Positions 1-9,151 of a DNA stretch of 64,000 bases are shown here, one piece after another. The DNA comes from Branchinecta lynchi (taxonomy: Eukaryota; Arthropoda; Branchiopoda; Anostraca; Branchinectidae), in contig JAKZAP010000009.1 of NCBI GenBank assembly GCA_023053575.1, forward strand, positions 18,085,869 to 18,149,868. The letters run 5' to 3'. The notes beneath the pieces are model-generated. The model was not told the origin of the DNA and made no database searches. It was given only the letters and a program-made list of their open reading frames with translations. Position 1 is the first letter of the stretch; every line of letters starts with the position of its first letter. A program made the translations under genes and the position numbers.

Positions 1-408
1 CACTGCTACCTCCTTTACTGAAAACAGTTTTCAAAAACTCTGCTGATTCGCTCATCTGAAAATAAATACTAATTACGAGAGTTCGGATAAAGACACTGTT
101 TTCAGTTAAACTTTAAATGAAATACATACTGCAACTGGTGTCACAGCTGAGGAGAAAAACATCAAACAAACAATAAAACAGACAATAAAAGAAAGAGGTA
201 AAAGATTAAAAATGTAAGGATAATGCAAGCTGTAAGTAATAAACAGAGACTAGTATAAAACTAAGTACAAAGCTTCTATTCTCTATGGTCTTTAATTCGT
301 TGGAAGCTGTAGGAGGTTTGAAATAAGATATCGTAAATAAGTGGGGTATGGTTAACAAGCATAACATTACTAAAATTCTGGATTGCTTACCTTAAGAGTT
401 TCAAATGT
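1..408. other. AT-rich stretch without a recognisable gene
   Basis: I see no convincing exon, RNA gene or repeat here. If the Polinton extends to the left, this should belong to it or to its flank. I could not match it in inverted orientation to the sequence right of 10672, so it is not an obvious terminal inverted repeat. Confidence 0.5.
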
Positions 409-905
409 CAATGTAAACGATAGAGTAGGAATTACACTGCTAAAACTTTGATCACTGCTAGTTTTATAGCTACTTAATTCAAGATTCATTAATTGACAAC
501 GCCTAAACTTCTCTTTGATAATTCTGCTTTTTGTTTTCCACTATGTCCATCACCACTCCACCCTGCGTTCATATACCGTGAATCAATCTTTTGAACGATA
601 GACCTAGTTTTCTTATTGCTACCCTTTTGTTGTCATTGTTTTTATTTCAAGGTTCACTGACTGATAAAGTCTAAACTTTTACTTGGCTAATTTACTTTTT
701 ATGGTTTAAGTAACCAGCCCATCACGTGTTCACATACCATGGAGCAATGTCGTAAACGATAGAACAAGCATCCTTATTGTTACCCTTTTGGCTGCTATTG
801 TTCTTATTTCGCGACTCACTGATTGATAAGGCCTAAACTTTTACTTGATTAATTCAGTTTTTATTGTTTAAATGACCAGCCCATCACGCGGTCAGATACA
901 ATAGA
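409..905. repeat. Degenerate tandem repeat, unit about 162-168 bp
   Basis: The block 'gcctaaactt' recurs at 501, 669 (as gtctaaactt) and 831, which gives spacings of 168 and 162 bp. Around each copy the order of blocks is the same: an 'aacgatag' box, a 'ttattgctaccctttt'-like box, 'tcactgattgataa', the 'taaactt' box, then 'accagcccatcac'. A weaker first copy starts near 409. Three to four units in all, the last cut short near 905. It lies just upstream of the zinc-finger/polymerase exons, so it could be a promoter or subterminal region of the Polinton; that role is inference. Confidence 0.75.
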
Positions 906-1292
906 GACAACCTGATATATAAGACGTAGCTACTGTAACGAAAAACAGTGTGCATTCTGGACCAAAGTCTGAACGAAGAAAAGATTTTTTATACAAGTGA
1001 AACAAAATGGACTCTCCTCAGGTATTGTAAAAGTTTGTTACTCTCATCTTTTTTTTTTTGTTTTTTTGTTTTTGTCTTCTTCTTTTTTGGAGGGAGGGTT
1101 ATTTTACAACTTAATTTCAGGCTAGGACAAGTAGTGAGGCTAATTCCTTAAAGTTCAAGTGAAGCCATAGTTTATCCTTCATAACTTTAGAACATTACAT
1201 CATTTGAAGTTCAAACTTAACATTCTATAACAAGGGGTGAAACAACTGACAACTAAATCACTGAATTTTAACGATTTGCCATTTCGTTTCAG

Positions 1293-1805
1293 GACCACTT
1301 ATTCTGTTATGTTTGTGCCTACGCTGACGTGTGCGAGGTGCACGGCTTCTATGGTCACAAGCTATTGTGTCCTACTCACCTCGTTGATGATACGTGTGCC
1401 TTTAAGCAGTTCGGGCTTTTCGTCTCGCAGGAACGACGAGCCAGGAGAGGATGCGCTCTCTGCCACTACAATGGTAATTAACTAACACTCTTACTGCATT
1501 AAAACTTGCTTGAAGTGACATATTCGTAACCTAACCTAACCCATATTTAGAATACTAAAGCAGTCAACAATTATGTGAATGTGATTTACTGTTGTCGGAA
1601 ACTAACATTTTTCTTTTTAATTTCAGGCTTCTGTGGAATCCACCGATTTTCCACACCACTGGCTTACTGCTGGGACCACAGATCGACAGAGTGTTCGAGT
1701 GCTGAGGTTGGGACACAACCACCTTGCAGAGCCGCCGTTAGTCCTGAACAGCGTCGGGAAGAGGAGGAGTCGGTCATTGTTCTCCGACAGCATCAGAGGA
1801 GGTAA
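1293..1805 (+). CDS. Cysteine/histidine-rich zinc-finger exon pair (partial gene)
   Basis: Exon 1293-1473 follows a good acceptor (tttcgtttcag) and ends at a GT donor; exon 1627-1805 follows tttttaatttcag. Joined across the 153-nt intron, the frame holds two copies of one arrangement, C-x2-C-x5-C-x2-H-x8-C-x2-H, with the second spanning the splice junction. Identical spacing on both sides of the intron argues that the frame and the splice are real. Function is unknown; a metal-binding, possibly DNA- or protein-binding role is inferred. The frame ends at TAA 1803-1805, just past the donor used by the polymerase reading of the same exon. I see no credible start or upstream exon. It resembles in style the cysteine-rich protein at 9888-10160. 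It may instead be an N-terminal part of the polymerase joined through a frameshift. Confidence 0.55.
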
Positions 1806-3481
1806 GATTTTTTTTTTGTTTTTCGAAAACTAAACTAGCCTACGTTTTACATAAGGTTGTTTTGTATGATAGGCTATATATGATATTATTTCAGGTATAT
1901 GCCAAGCTGTACGACGATATGCCAAGGCGAACGATCCATTACTTAAAGATGAAAAACAGTGGGATGACACTCAGGATACTACCTATATCTCAGTCCTCGA
2001 CTGTAATAGTCTTTACAGTTTCTGCATGCTAGTAGGTAAGAATAGAATATCTACAACAATTGAGATAAGTCGAGTTTAGTATGACTTATCCAGAAAATTC
2101 ACCAAATCTTTTTGTAGGAAGGTTACCAGTTGGGGATTTTCGCTGGTTAAATCAAGAAGAAATACAGAACCTTGCTTCAACAATTCTATCTATCCTCGAT
2201 GATTCACCTGATGGATATATACTTGAGGTTTCGCTAGAGTATCCTGCCGAGATCCACGATCTACACAACGATTTTCCGATCCTGCCAGTACTCAGAGCTG
2301 TAGAAAAATCTGAAATATCTGATTACTCAGCTGCCCATGGTAAACCATCAAAAACTGAAAAGCTTCTCCTCACTCTTGAGGACAAGAACAACTATCGGAT
2401 AGACTACAGAAACCTCAAGACAGCCGTTAGACTCGGACTTCGATTGAAGGATATTCATCGTGTCTTAACATTTCGCCAAGAGCCATGGTTAAGTCCCTAC
2501 GTTGAATATAACATACAGATGAGGCAGAATGCTACATCAGCATTCGAGAAAGACTACTATAAACTCCTAAACAATGCGTGCTTTGGTAAGTTGAGTGTCA
2601 GGTTTAATCATTGATTCGCTTTGATTGAGTGATATGATTGTCATCAGTTAAAAATAAATTCTCTTTTAGGTAAAACCATGGAACGGAAGGAAAACCGCCG
2701 TGAGGTAAAAATCCTGATTGGAGAGTATAACATTGAACGATACAAAAACAACCCTCGCCTCATTCGTTTTGAAGAAATAGGAAGCAGCGTGGCAGTAGCT
2801 CAACTTACACCGAAGAAAGTTGTACTTGACAAGCCGATATCTACGGGCTTTTGTATATTGGAACTGAGCAAGCTAGTTATGGTTCAGTTCTGGTATGATT
2901 TTTTGAAACCGAAATATGGGCAAGATATTGAACTTCTATTTACGGATACAGACAGCCTTGCATTTTTCGTCAGAACTCCAGATCTGTATGGTGACCTCAA
3001 GTCCAGCAGTGAATTTATGGACCTGAGTGACTACCCAACCGATTCTCCTCTCCATACTTTAATGCATGATCCAACCAATCACAAGGTTCCTGGTGTTTTT
3101 AAAGACGATATATCGTACCCAGTCCTACGGTGTTATGCATTACGAGCTAAAAATTATCACTTATCTATCGCTGGTGGAAAAAAGAAGCAAACGTTAAAAG
3201 GTGTGTCACGTAACTTCGTAAAAAAGAACATCAAAGAATGCAACTTCCACAAAGTGCTCAAAACAGGTATTCCGACAAAAGGTCAAAATGTTACTATTCA
3301 ATCTAAAAACTTTCAGTTAAGAACTATGAAGGTGAACAAGGTTGCACTTGTTAGCTACGATGACAAACGTTACTTGCTACCAAGTGGGTTGAAATCGTAT
3401 GCATTTGGTCATTATCGGATTAAAGATCAAGCTTTATGGCAAGATATGGAGGCGGAAATCCTGTCTGACTGCGAAGACTAA
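1627..3481 (+). CDS. PolB: Protein-primed family B DNA polymerase, C-terminal half, four exons
   Basis: This is the element's replicative polymerase. Exons are 1627-1801, 1895-2035, 2118-2585 and 2670-3481, each bounded by GT-AG and keeping frame (introns of 93, 82 and 84 nt). The conserved RGG-ICQA-x3-RYAKAND block spans the first junction. Motif A (LDCNSLYS) is in exon two, motif B (KLLNNACFGK) is split by the third intron, and motif C (FTDTDSL) is in the last exon. TAA is at 3479-3481, followed by an AATAAA near 3608. The polymerase palm and fingers are therefore complete and carry the metal-binding aspartates. The N-terminal 3'-5' exonuclease region of full-length Polinton polymerases is not recognisable upstream. 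Residues before the RGG block match the family poorly in this frame, and the overlapping zinc-finger frame fits better there, which points to a frameshift or an upstream truncation. Confidence 0.9.
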
Positions 3482-3944
3482 CTGTCTAGACTTCAGTTTC
3501 TATATCCACTTTGATAGCCAGCTGTGAAGAAGGTTAGAATCGGAGCAATCAAGAAGACAAGATGTGAAAGAAAGTTCAAATTACTGTTTTCAAATTTTAC
3601 TGTTTCAAATAAAATTATATATTTTATTGTCTTTAGATCTTGAAGCATGTAAACTGTCGACAACGTCCCATACTAGAATTCTAGTACATCTAAACGGAAA
3701 TACCCCTACAACAAGAGAAAAACTCTAGCATCACATCTACTCAGCTGCCAAACCTAAACTATACTGACAACATTTTGGAACACAAGTTGAGTTTTTTTTA
3801 CATTTTATTTGAACAAAATATAGTTGAACACTGTAAAACATGAAGACACTCGAGCAAGTATACTTAACACAGTATAAGGAATTCACATTTAAAAATATCA
3901 GACGTATCCAACTCGTAAAATATTTTTTTTTTTTTTTTTTTGTT
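3482..3944. other. Convergent 3' intergenic region with polyadenylation signals
   Basis: This is the space between the 3' ends of the polymerase and protease genes. It holds AATAAA on the plus strand near 3608, which suits the polymerase. TTTATT near 3804, AATAAA on the minus strand, suits the protease-end transcript. A run of about 18 T lies at 3925-3942, just past the protease stop. No gene is visible. Confidence 0.6.
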
Positions 3945-4478
3945 TTACGAACCTTTCTTGGGATACATAAAATCTAATTTGTTACAAGTATTGTCACGGC
4001 AATCTAACTTCAAAGTCTGAAACTTGATGTTGAAACAGAGTGATAACATATTTTCAATTAAGTAGTCATTTAGCTTTGGATATTCTGAAACCATATTTAA
4101 AATTCGTTGATAACTATAACCCCTACACCTTAAAAGTAGGTAAAAAAGGCATTGAAAACCACAAGAAACTGTTTCAAACGACTGAAGTTGTGACCGTTGC
4201 TGAACAATTGTCTTGCCTCTATGATCAATAAAGTCTGTAATATAAGGTCTATAATGAGTGTAGCAGCCTCCCAGTGGATCATAGATTTCCGTTGTCTCAC
4301 TACTGAGGTACAGAGCTATCCAGTGCCCTCCTTCTGTAACGCTAGATGGGGATGTATTTACTATACATATACTTGGAGTTTGTATCTGACGGATGAAATC
4401 GGCTGGCAAACAATAGTGTGTTCTGGATCTTGTGAAAGGGTCACTCTTCAGCACTTGCAAGATCTGTAGTGTATTCAT
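3945..4478 (-). CDS. PRO: Adenovirus-type (adenain-like) cysteine protease
   Basis: This is the maturation protease of Polintons and adenoviruses, which cleaves virion precursors. Counting from the chosen start, the catalytic set is visible: His52 (GGHWIA), Asp67 (YDPLGG), Gln99 and Cys106 (VSCGFQC). The Gln-Cys spacing of seven equals that of the adenovirus enzyme. The length of 177 aa is normal. A longer frame opens at 4496, but I chose ATG 4478 because it follows the capsid-gene stop by one base and gives the usual N-terminus (MNTLQIL). It is the last gene of the minus-strand block. A C-terminal region rich in Cys and Lys ends just before a poly(T) run on the plus strand. No defect is seen. 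Confidence 0.93.
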   Translation of the reverse strand: MNTLQILQVLKSDPFTRSRTHYCLPADFIRQIQTPSICIVNTSPSSVTEGGHWIALYLSSETTEIYDPLGGCYTHYRPYITDFIDHRGKTIVQQRSQLQSFETVSCGFQCLFYLLLRCRGYSYQRILNMVSEYPKLNDYLIENMLSLCFNIKFQTLKLDCRDNTCNKLDFMYPKKGS

Positions 4479-4479
4479 T

Positions 4480-5736
4480 TTATGGAGCAAGATCAATTAA
4501 CACATTACCACTCTTGTCTATTTCCCAATAGCTCTCATACTGAGCTAGCGCAATAAGAGTAACACTGTATGGTAAAGCTGTTGCGAAAGTTACTTCGAAA
4601 CGAATACTTCCGGTCTTTATAGGAGTTAGGTCTTGGGTTCCGTTGAGGTCAAACACCAACATTCCAAACCCATTCTTGAACATTTCATAGGAAATACCAT
4701 TCTCAAACAAAGGGTCGCTGTCAAGGGCAGAATTTGTCAACTGATAAAGCAGCTTATACGACTTGTCTGCTGTCGATAAATTATACAGTGGTGCTCCATT
4801 AACCTTAATCGAAACACTTGTCAGGTCGAATAATTTAAAATCATATGGGCTTGCATCCAAATCTCCTAGAATGGAACTGCTTTTGGCAAATGCTAAGCAT
4901 AGGCGGGATGGTAGTTCTCCATTGATGAAGCTTAAATCGTTGTACGTCAAAGTTCCTTTTGATAAATGACGTTGAGTTGCATTGAGTTTCGGAACAAGTA
5001 ATTTAATGTTGTTGTCCTGTAGCCGTATTCTCTCGATTGCTAGCCCAACGCTGCTTATCACTTGAATCTTCCGTAAATGCAAAATTGCCTCCTTTATGAG
5101 AACTGTACAATTTGGAGAACTTGCATTTGTCCTGCGAAGTAAGAAATTACTCGGTGCTAATGTAAGTCGTATATCTACTTTGGTATTGGGTGGTAACCAA
5201 TTTGAGATATGAAAAAGCTCGTGATTAAGCCTACCAATAAGATGCAGCTTTTCGGATGCATTAAGGCTGGCAATTGCGTCATGGTTTTCACTATGGAAAT
5301 ATCCCGCAGCAGTTCCTCTACTCTCCTTGTAACATTTAGGAGTCATGGTCATAAACTGGATGTAACTTGCATAGTTCGACAAATTATTACCACTGCTCAC
5401 TAATGTTCCATTCAAATAAACTTGAATCTGTGAAAACAGATTACAAAGTACGTTGTTCTCATAATAAACTCCTTCCTCATTTTTTAGAGCATTTGTTTTA
5501 TCACTTGTTTTGAGAACTTCCAGCTTCACCTCAAAAAACGAGTTTGAAAGATCGACGAAGGTATCGTCGTTCGAAAAAATTCGAAATTCGATAGGGGCAT
5601 TCTCAGTAAGAGATGATATAGGAAAAAATGGTTCGTGATACCCATTTTTTACACTAACATTTATGTGCTCTGGATTAAACAAGTTCAGATTTGAAGGTAC
5701 ACCAGCTCCCACATCTGGATGAGGTAGATATGACAT
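4480..5736 (-). CDS. MCP: Major capsid protein, double jelly-roll (hexon-like)
   Basis: A 418-aa protein of the family often labelled 'F54H12.2-like' in invertebrate genomes, which is the Polinton major capsid protein. Family blocks visible are PIEFRIFSNDDTFVDLSNS near residues 48-66, NVLCNLFSQIQVYLNGTLVS near 95-114, a conserved SNYASYIQ segment, and a second half with LSKGTLTYNDLSFINGELP and DFKLFDL. The alternating beta-strand character fits two jelly-roll domains that trimerise into capsomers. The core-like gene ends 2 nt upstream, and the protease ATG lies 1 nt past this stop (TAAAATG), so the three genes are probably expressed from one unit. The frame is intact. The family assignment is firm; the domain boundaries are inferred. 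Confidence 0.92.
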   Translation of the reverse strand: MSYLPHPDVGAGVPSNLNLFNPEHINVSVKNGYHEPFFPISSLTENAPIEFRIFSNDDTFVDLSNSFFEVKLEVLKTSDKTNALKNEEGVYYENNVLCNLFSQIQVYLNGTLVSSGNNLSNYASYIQFMTMTPKCYKESRGTAAGYFHSENHDAIASLNASEKLHLIGRLNHELFHISNWLPPNTKVDIRLTLAPSNFLLRRTNASSPNCTVLIKEAILHLRKIQVISSVGLAIERIRLQDNNIKLLVPKLNATQRHLSKGTLTYNDLSFINGELPSRLCLAFAKSSSILGDLDASPYDFKLFDLTSVSIKVNGAPLYNLSTADKSYKLLYQLTNSALDSDPLFENGISYEMFKNGFGMLVFDLNGTQDLTPIKTGSIRFEVTFATALPYSVTLIALAQYESYWEIDKSGNVLIDLAP

Positions 5737-5738
5737 AC

Positions 5739-6236
5739 TTAGAAGAAATCAGCTTTAACTCTCCGTTGGATAGCAGATCTTTTGACTGGCCTCTTCTTCT
5801 TTTTGCTACTTAAGGTTTTCTTGCTTTGTTTGTTCTTTCGTCTTCCTCTCGCTGTATTCTGGCTTCGTTTTGGTACAAGACTGATAATGGTGGGTCTTTG
5901 CTTCTTCCTTTTTAACCCCGATCCTTTCTGTTGCATATTTTGACTAAGCTTTGAAGCAGATTTGCGCAGGTTCGTTTTAAAGCTTTCTTTAAAGCTTTGA
6001 CCGCTTCCAAAATCTCGAAGTGTATCAGCCGCAAAAGAGGTAGCATTAGGCAAAATAAATTTTTTGGCAAGTGGGAGGAGGCTACGAAACATTTGCGAAA
6101 AGACAGATCCGAGTCCATACCCCGACTGTACACTTTTACCACGGTAATATTGCATACCTGCTCCATACTGAGGTCGCAGTGTATTATAATAACAATCAAC
6201 ATCGGGGCAAACGAAGGGATGGCGGTGACTACTCAT
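5739..6236 (-). CDS. Small basic virion/core-like protein (Polinton PX-type)
   Basis: A 165-aa protein in two parts. Residues 1-100 contain a Tyr/Gly-rich stretch (YGAGMQYYRGKSVQSGYG) and an amphipathic segment FSQMFRSLLPLAKKFILP, as in Polinton proteins compared with adenovirus minor virion proteins. Residues 105-165 are strongly basic, with many KK/RR runs. This suggests membrane- or DNA-interacting roles inside the particle, possibly as a protease substrate; the Gly-rich junctions would suit cleavage, but that is inference. Its ATG overlaps the penton stop by 8 nt (ATGAGTAG), and the major capsid gene starts 2 nt after its stop. A second open frame on the same strand (5912-6202) is a shadow. 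Confidence 0.8.
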   Translation of the reverse strand: MSSHRHPFVCPDVDCYYNTLRPQYGAGMQYYRGKSVQSGYGLGSVFSQMFRSLLPLAKKFILPNATSFAADTLRDFGSGQSFKESFKTNLRKSASKLSQNMQQKGSGLKRKKQRPTIISLVPKRSQNTARGRRKNKQSKKTLSSKKKKRPVKRSAIQRRVKADFF

Positions 6237-7008
6237 ATTTTATGGGGCGAAAGTGACAAGTTATTACCGATATTCCGCGACTAAGAGCCAAAAGTTTCCC
6301 TCCCTCTGTTTTCAATGATAACTGACACAGCTCTAGTTCTTTACTATTCACTGGAACGTAAACTCGTTCATATATATCCCAAGAATGAACTTCTTCCTTT
6401 GAACTTTTTCGGTTTAAAATCTTCAGAAGTGGAACATTTGAGTTTCCAACCCTTACATTATCTACAAAGGAGCCGTAAATCATTATTGTATTGTAAGAAG
6501 CAAAAAAGCCTGGCTGCACCTCCCCATGCTTCCCCTGCTGTTTTTCGTACTCATTCGTAATCTTGATAGTGTTATCTTTAAAACCTAATATATCTTTCAT
6601 GTCATCTGACATCCAAAGTTTCTCGTTTTCTTTCAACCCTTTAATGTTTACTCGTTTGAACTGATTAGAATACTCCATACTAAATCCACGACTTTTTCCA
6701 TCATGTAAATTCCTTGTGACATCCCTACATAGCTCTTCAAGCGACTCGTACTGATGATATGGTAATGAATAACGAGTTGGTGATGGTAGCCCTTGTGGCC
6801 AGTTAAATGGTATTAGCTGAGTTTCATAATGACCATCCTTCCTTATAACATCGTAGCTATTTGTGATAATCACCTGAATAACTGCACATTCATAACCCCC
6901 ATCCATCTTTACTGGTGGACTAAATTTTGTCCAAAATTCTGTAGATTTGTTCTCATCACTTAAAGGGCTTTCCACGTTAGATACAAAACTAATATAGAAA
7001 TCAGACAT
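6229..7008 (-). CDS. mCP: Minor capsid protein (penton, single jelly-roll)
   Basis: Polinton penton-type protein of 259 aa from the chosen start. The N-terminus MSDFYISFVSNVES and the block SPPVKMDGGYECAVIQVIITNSY match the family's beta strands. The C-terminal part PLLKILNR, YVPVNSKELELCQL and the terminal CHFRP are the usual end of the family. It should form the fivefold vertices of the capsid. The frame opens further upstream at 7041, but ATG 7008 fits the family N-terminus and overlaps the integrase stop by 8 nt (ATGTCTGA), the coupling seen elsewhere in this block. Intact. Confidence 0.88.
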   Translation of the reverse strand: MSDFYISFVSNVESPLSDENKSTEFWTKFSPPVKMDGGYECAVIQVIITNSYDVIRKDGHYETQLIPFNWPQGLPSPTRYSLPYHQYESLEELCRDVTRNLHDGKSRGFSMEYSNQFKRVNIKGLKENEKLWMSDDMKDILGFKDNTIKITNEYEKQQGKHGEVQPGFFASYNTIMIYGSFVDNVRVGNSNVPLLKILNRKSSKEEVHSWDIYERVYVPVNSKELELCQLSLKTEGGKLLALSRGISVITCHFRPIKYE

Positions 7009-8047
7009 TCTGAATGTCTTTCCCCGAAATCCAAGAATCAAAATCAGATGTGTATCCTAGCCAGCGAACAAGGTACTGCGTACCACCTTTATACTTTCGC
7101 ATCTTAAGTATTTTCTCAATCTTGTAAATATCAGTACTGTGTACTGTCTGAAGCTCATTCTCATACCACCCGCCGCTTATTTCTTCATCCCTAAAATCGA
7201 TCAGACTATACGTTGGTGGGTTGGTATCTAAGATTCTACCAATTTTAAACAGTTCAGTACTCCACAAATAATTACCTTTATCAAAATTAGACAAACTACG
7301 GGATATTCGCACAGTATCACCGACTTTGAATTTGGGATTTCGTCTTTTCTTCGATACATAATACTTTTTGAAAAGTTCATGCGAATTAACTTCTTTAACA
7401 TCGATAGGTGCAAGGTTATTTAAAGAGCTATGAGGTTTTTTATTGTAAGTTGATAAAAGTTGTTGAAGGTCTCTAATAAATGTGAACGTGTTGAAAAATG
7501 AGCAGTAACGGGAAATTAGAAGTCTAAGAGTACGAATAAACCTTTCAGCTATTGCACACTTTATCTGCGATGAGCTATGGTAGAGTTTTGTGTTATACTT
7601 TTGTAAAACCTTATTTACATGAACATTTAAGTACTCTTTACCTTTATCAGTCTGCAAAAGATTAAATCGATTTTCAGCAAATATTGAGTCAAGGGCTAAT
7701 GCTACTTCCTTTCCTGATTTAGTTTTTAGAGGTCTAGCACGAGCGAACCTGGAATATACACACACAACAATGATTATGTAGCGGTAAGGATAGTTGTGCT
7801 TAACATGAATGTTACCTAGTACTAGTATATCAGACTGAGCTAAATCAGTTTTATGGAATGCAACTGTCTTCCGATATGACGATGGTCTCAATCGTCTGTT
7901 TCGATGAAGAGTGTGACTTTCTTGTGATTTCAAATAGTTTTGAGCATCTTTTAAGGTTGATCCGCTTTCAAGTGACAGAAGGGTGGGTGCTGATAACGCA
8001 CCTCGCTGACCAATGTCTGCATACACTTTTTTTATTCTTTGATCCAT
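7001..8047 (-). CDS. INT: Retroviral-type integrase with C-terminal chromodomain
   Basis: A 348-aa rve-family integrase. The N-terminal region resembles Polinton integrases (YLKSQESHTLHR). The catalytic core shows Asp about 67 (KTDLAQSD), Asp about 133 (LQTDKGKEY) and Glu about 167 (AIAERFIRTL), spaced D-x33-E. An SH3-like segment with KFKVGDTVRISR lies near 239-250. Residues about 307-340 form a chromodomain (YKIEKIL, QYLVRWLGY, DSWI). The enzyme would integrate the element; the chromodomain may steer it to methylated histone H3 chromatin, as known for other chromointegrases. The start overlaps the preceding stop by 16 nt, and the stop overlaps the penton ATG. All three catalytic residues are present, so activity is plausible. 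Confidence 0.94.
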   Translation of the reverse strand: MDQRIKKVYADIGQRGALSAPTLLSLESGSTLKDAQNYLKSQESHTLHRNRRLRPSSYRKTVAFHKTDLAQSDILVLGNIHVKHNYPYRYIIIVVCVYSRFARARPLKTKSGKEVALALDSIFAENRFNLLQTDKGKEYLNVHVNKVLQKYNTKLYHSSSQIKCAIAERFIRTLRLLISRYCSFFNTFTFIRDLQQLLSTYNKKPHSSLNNLAPIDVKEVNSHELFKKYYVSKKRRNPKFKVGDTVRISRSLSNFDKGNYLWSTELFKIGRILDTNPPTYSLIDFRDEEISGGWYENELQTVHSTDIYKIEKILKMRKYKGGTQYLVRWLGYTSDFDSWISGKDIQNV

Positions 8048-8811
8048 CCGCTTCGTAGTCTTACTGGACTTGGGCTAGGGCTTCTGTTCAAATACCTTGC
8101 TGGTTGAGGTGTTGAAGTAGATATACTGTCATAGCTAGAACTGTCATTACTTTTAACATCTGTGTCTCTTAAGCTTCTCAAGTACTCAAAACTGTTTTGA
8201 ATTTGCTGACTCACTTTCCCTCTGGGAGAGTATATATTTTTACTAACAGGCGTAGGACTGAGCGAGACAGTATTTTTTTGCAGATGTTTAGCTAAACCAC
8301 TTGCAAAGTTTTTATTTGATATCAGCGATAATGGAAATTTTGCTTTAGCGAGATGACTATATAGGAAGTCGTTGCCAGCAACGATTTTCTTTTTATACCC
8401 AACAATGTCATTGAGAAGATCGATCAGGTTATAATCTACCCCCTCAATATTTATAACAGTCGACCCATTGGAGTAAAAACTGCCTTCTAGAGCTGTCAAA
8501 ACATCTAGAACTCGCTTTGCTCGACTTTTGTAAGAAGGTTGTAGACTATTTAAAATTGTAACGTTTTCAATCTCCTTCACCTCTTCTATTGTACTCGCTA
8601 ATAACGGTAAGCTTTGAACGGTCATGTTGGAGTCACTGGTTGGATTAGTTCTTCTATTTTTGTCTAGTCTTTGCAAAGCACTTCGAAGCAAACTAAGTTT
8701 CACGTCATCAGCAACGGATTGATTGCTCAGGAACCCTTGAATATCATCTTCTATCCTTTTTTCTGGAGCAAGAGCTATGTCGTAAGGGATTAGCTTATAC
8801 GATTTGGCCAT
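8032..8811 (-). CDS. Conserved Polinton protein of unknown function (RAK..LD / NxxDLL type)
   Basis: A 259-aa protein beginning MAKSYKLIPYDIA. The middle block YKSRAKRVLDVLTALEG followed by NLIDLLNDIVGYKKK, FLYSHLAKAKFPLSLISN recalls a protein found between the ATPase and integrase or capsid genes in many animal Polintons, where residues like 'AKxLLDxL...SNIxDLLxDxxR...NIPxxLxxN' are conserved. The N-terminal third is helical and the C-terminal third is Ser/Pro-rich and probably disordered (STSTPQPARYLNRSPSPSPV). A virion or DNA-packaging accessory role is only an inference from position. It overlaps the gene before it by 17 nt and the integrase by 16 nt. Confidence 0.75.
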   Translation of the reverse strand: MAKSYKLIPYDIALAPEKRIEDDIQGFLSNQSVADDVKLSLLRSALQRLDKNRRTNPTSDSNMTVQSLPLLASTIEEVKEIENVTILNSLQPSYKSRAKRVLDVLTALEGSFYSNGSTVINIEGVDYNLIDLLNDIVGYKKKIVAGNDFLYSHLAKAKFPLSLISNKNFASGLAKHLQKNTVSLSPTPVSKNIYSPRGKVSQQIQNSFEYLRSLRDTDVKSNDSSSYDSISTSTPQPARYLNRSPSPSPVRLRSGWIKE

Positions 8812-9151
8812 TTTGTTTTGATTTTCCGCTGATAAACGATGCTATCAAACTTGTCACTATTGGTAAAAGAATGCTAAATATGCCTCCACCCTTTTGCTTA
8901 AACCACTTTCTTTTCTCGCGAACCTTCTTACAGCTACAGACAGATTTAACAACTTTTCGATGCTTCCTTAGCTGCTTTTGAAGACCCTCTGGCATACTTA
9001 TATTATTTTTTGTGATATTTAAGCAAAGTTCGGACATCAAATGTATGAAGTTGCTGTCAACATTTTGCAGAATAGCTCTTCTGAGTTTTGGTGAAGAATT
9101 TGCTAAGACAAAAAGCAGTGGATGACCTTTTTCCAAATTATCAACAGTCAT
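8795..9151 (-). CDS. Conserved small Polinton protein (SPKLRRAIL type) with C-terminal hydrophobic segment
   Basis: A 118-aa protein with the block ANSSPKLRRAILQNVDSNFI, then LCLNITKNNISM and a basic RKHRKVVKS region. These are typical of a short protein conserved in Polintons next to the ATPase gene. The C-terminus has a Gly-rich step (KGGGIF) and a hydrophobic helix (SILLPIVTSLIASFIS), possibly membrane-associated. The function is not known. It starts with a 4-nt ATGA overlap on the ATPase stop and overlaps the next gene by 17 nt, so it is embedded in the packaging/morphogenesis unit. Confidence 0.75.
   Translation of the reverse strand: MTVDNLEKGHPLLFVLANSSPKLRRAILQNVDSNFIHLMSELCLNITKNNISMPEGLQKQLRKHRKVVKSVCSCKKVREKRKWFKQKGGGIFSILLPIVTSLIASFISGKSKQNGQIV

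Noticed and set aside
948..1021. Possible exon upstream of the zinc-finger exon, with a GT at 1022
   Set aside because: Its phase does not fit the zinc-finger reading of the next exon, and the reading has no recognisable motif.
5912..6202. Second frame within the basic core-like gene, minus strand
   Set aside because: Shadow of the basic protein, which has family-like features and correct junctions with its neighbours.
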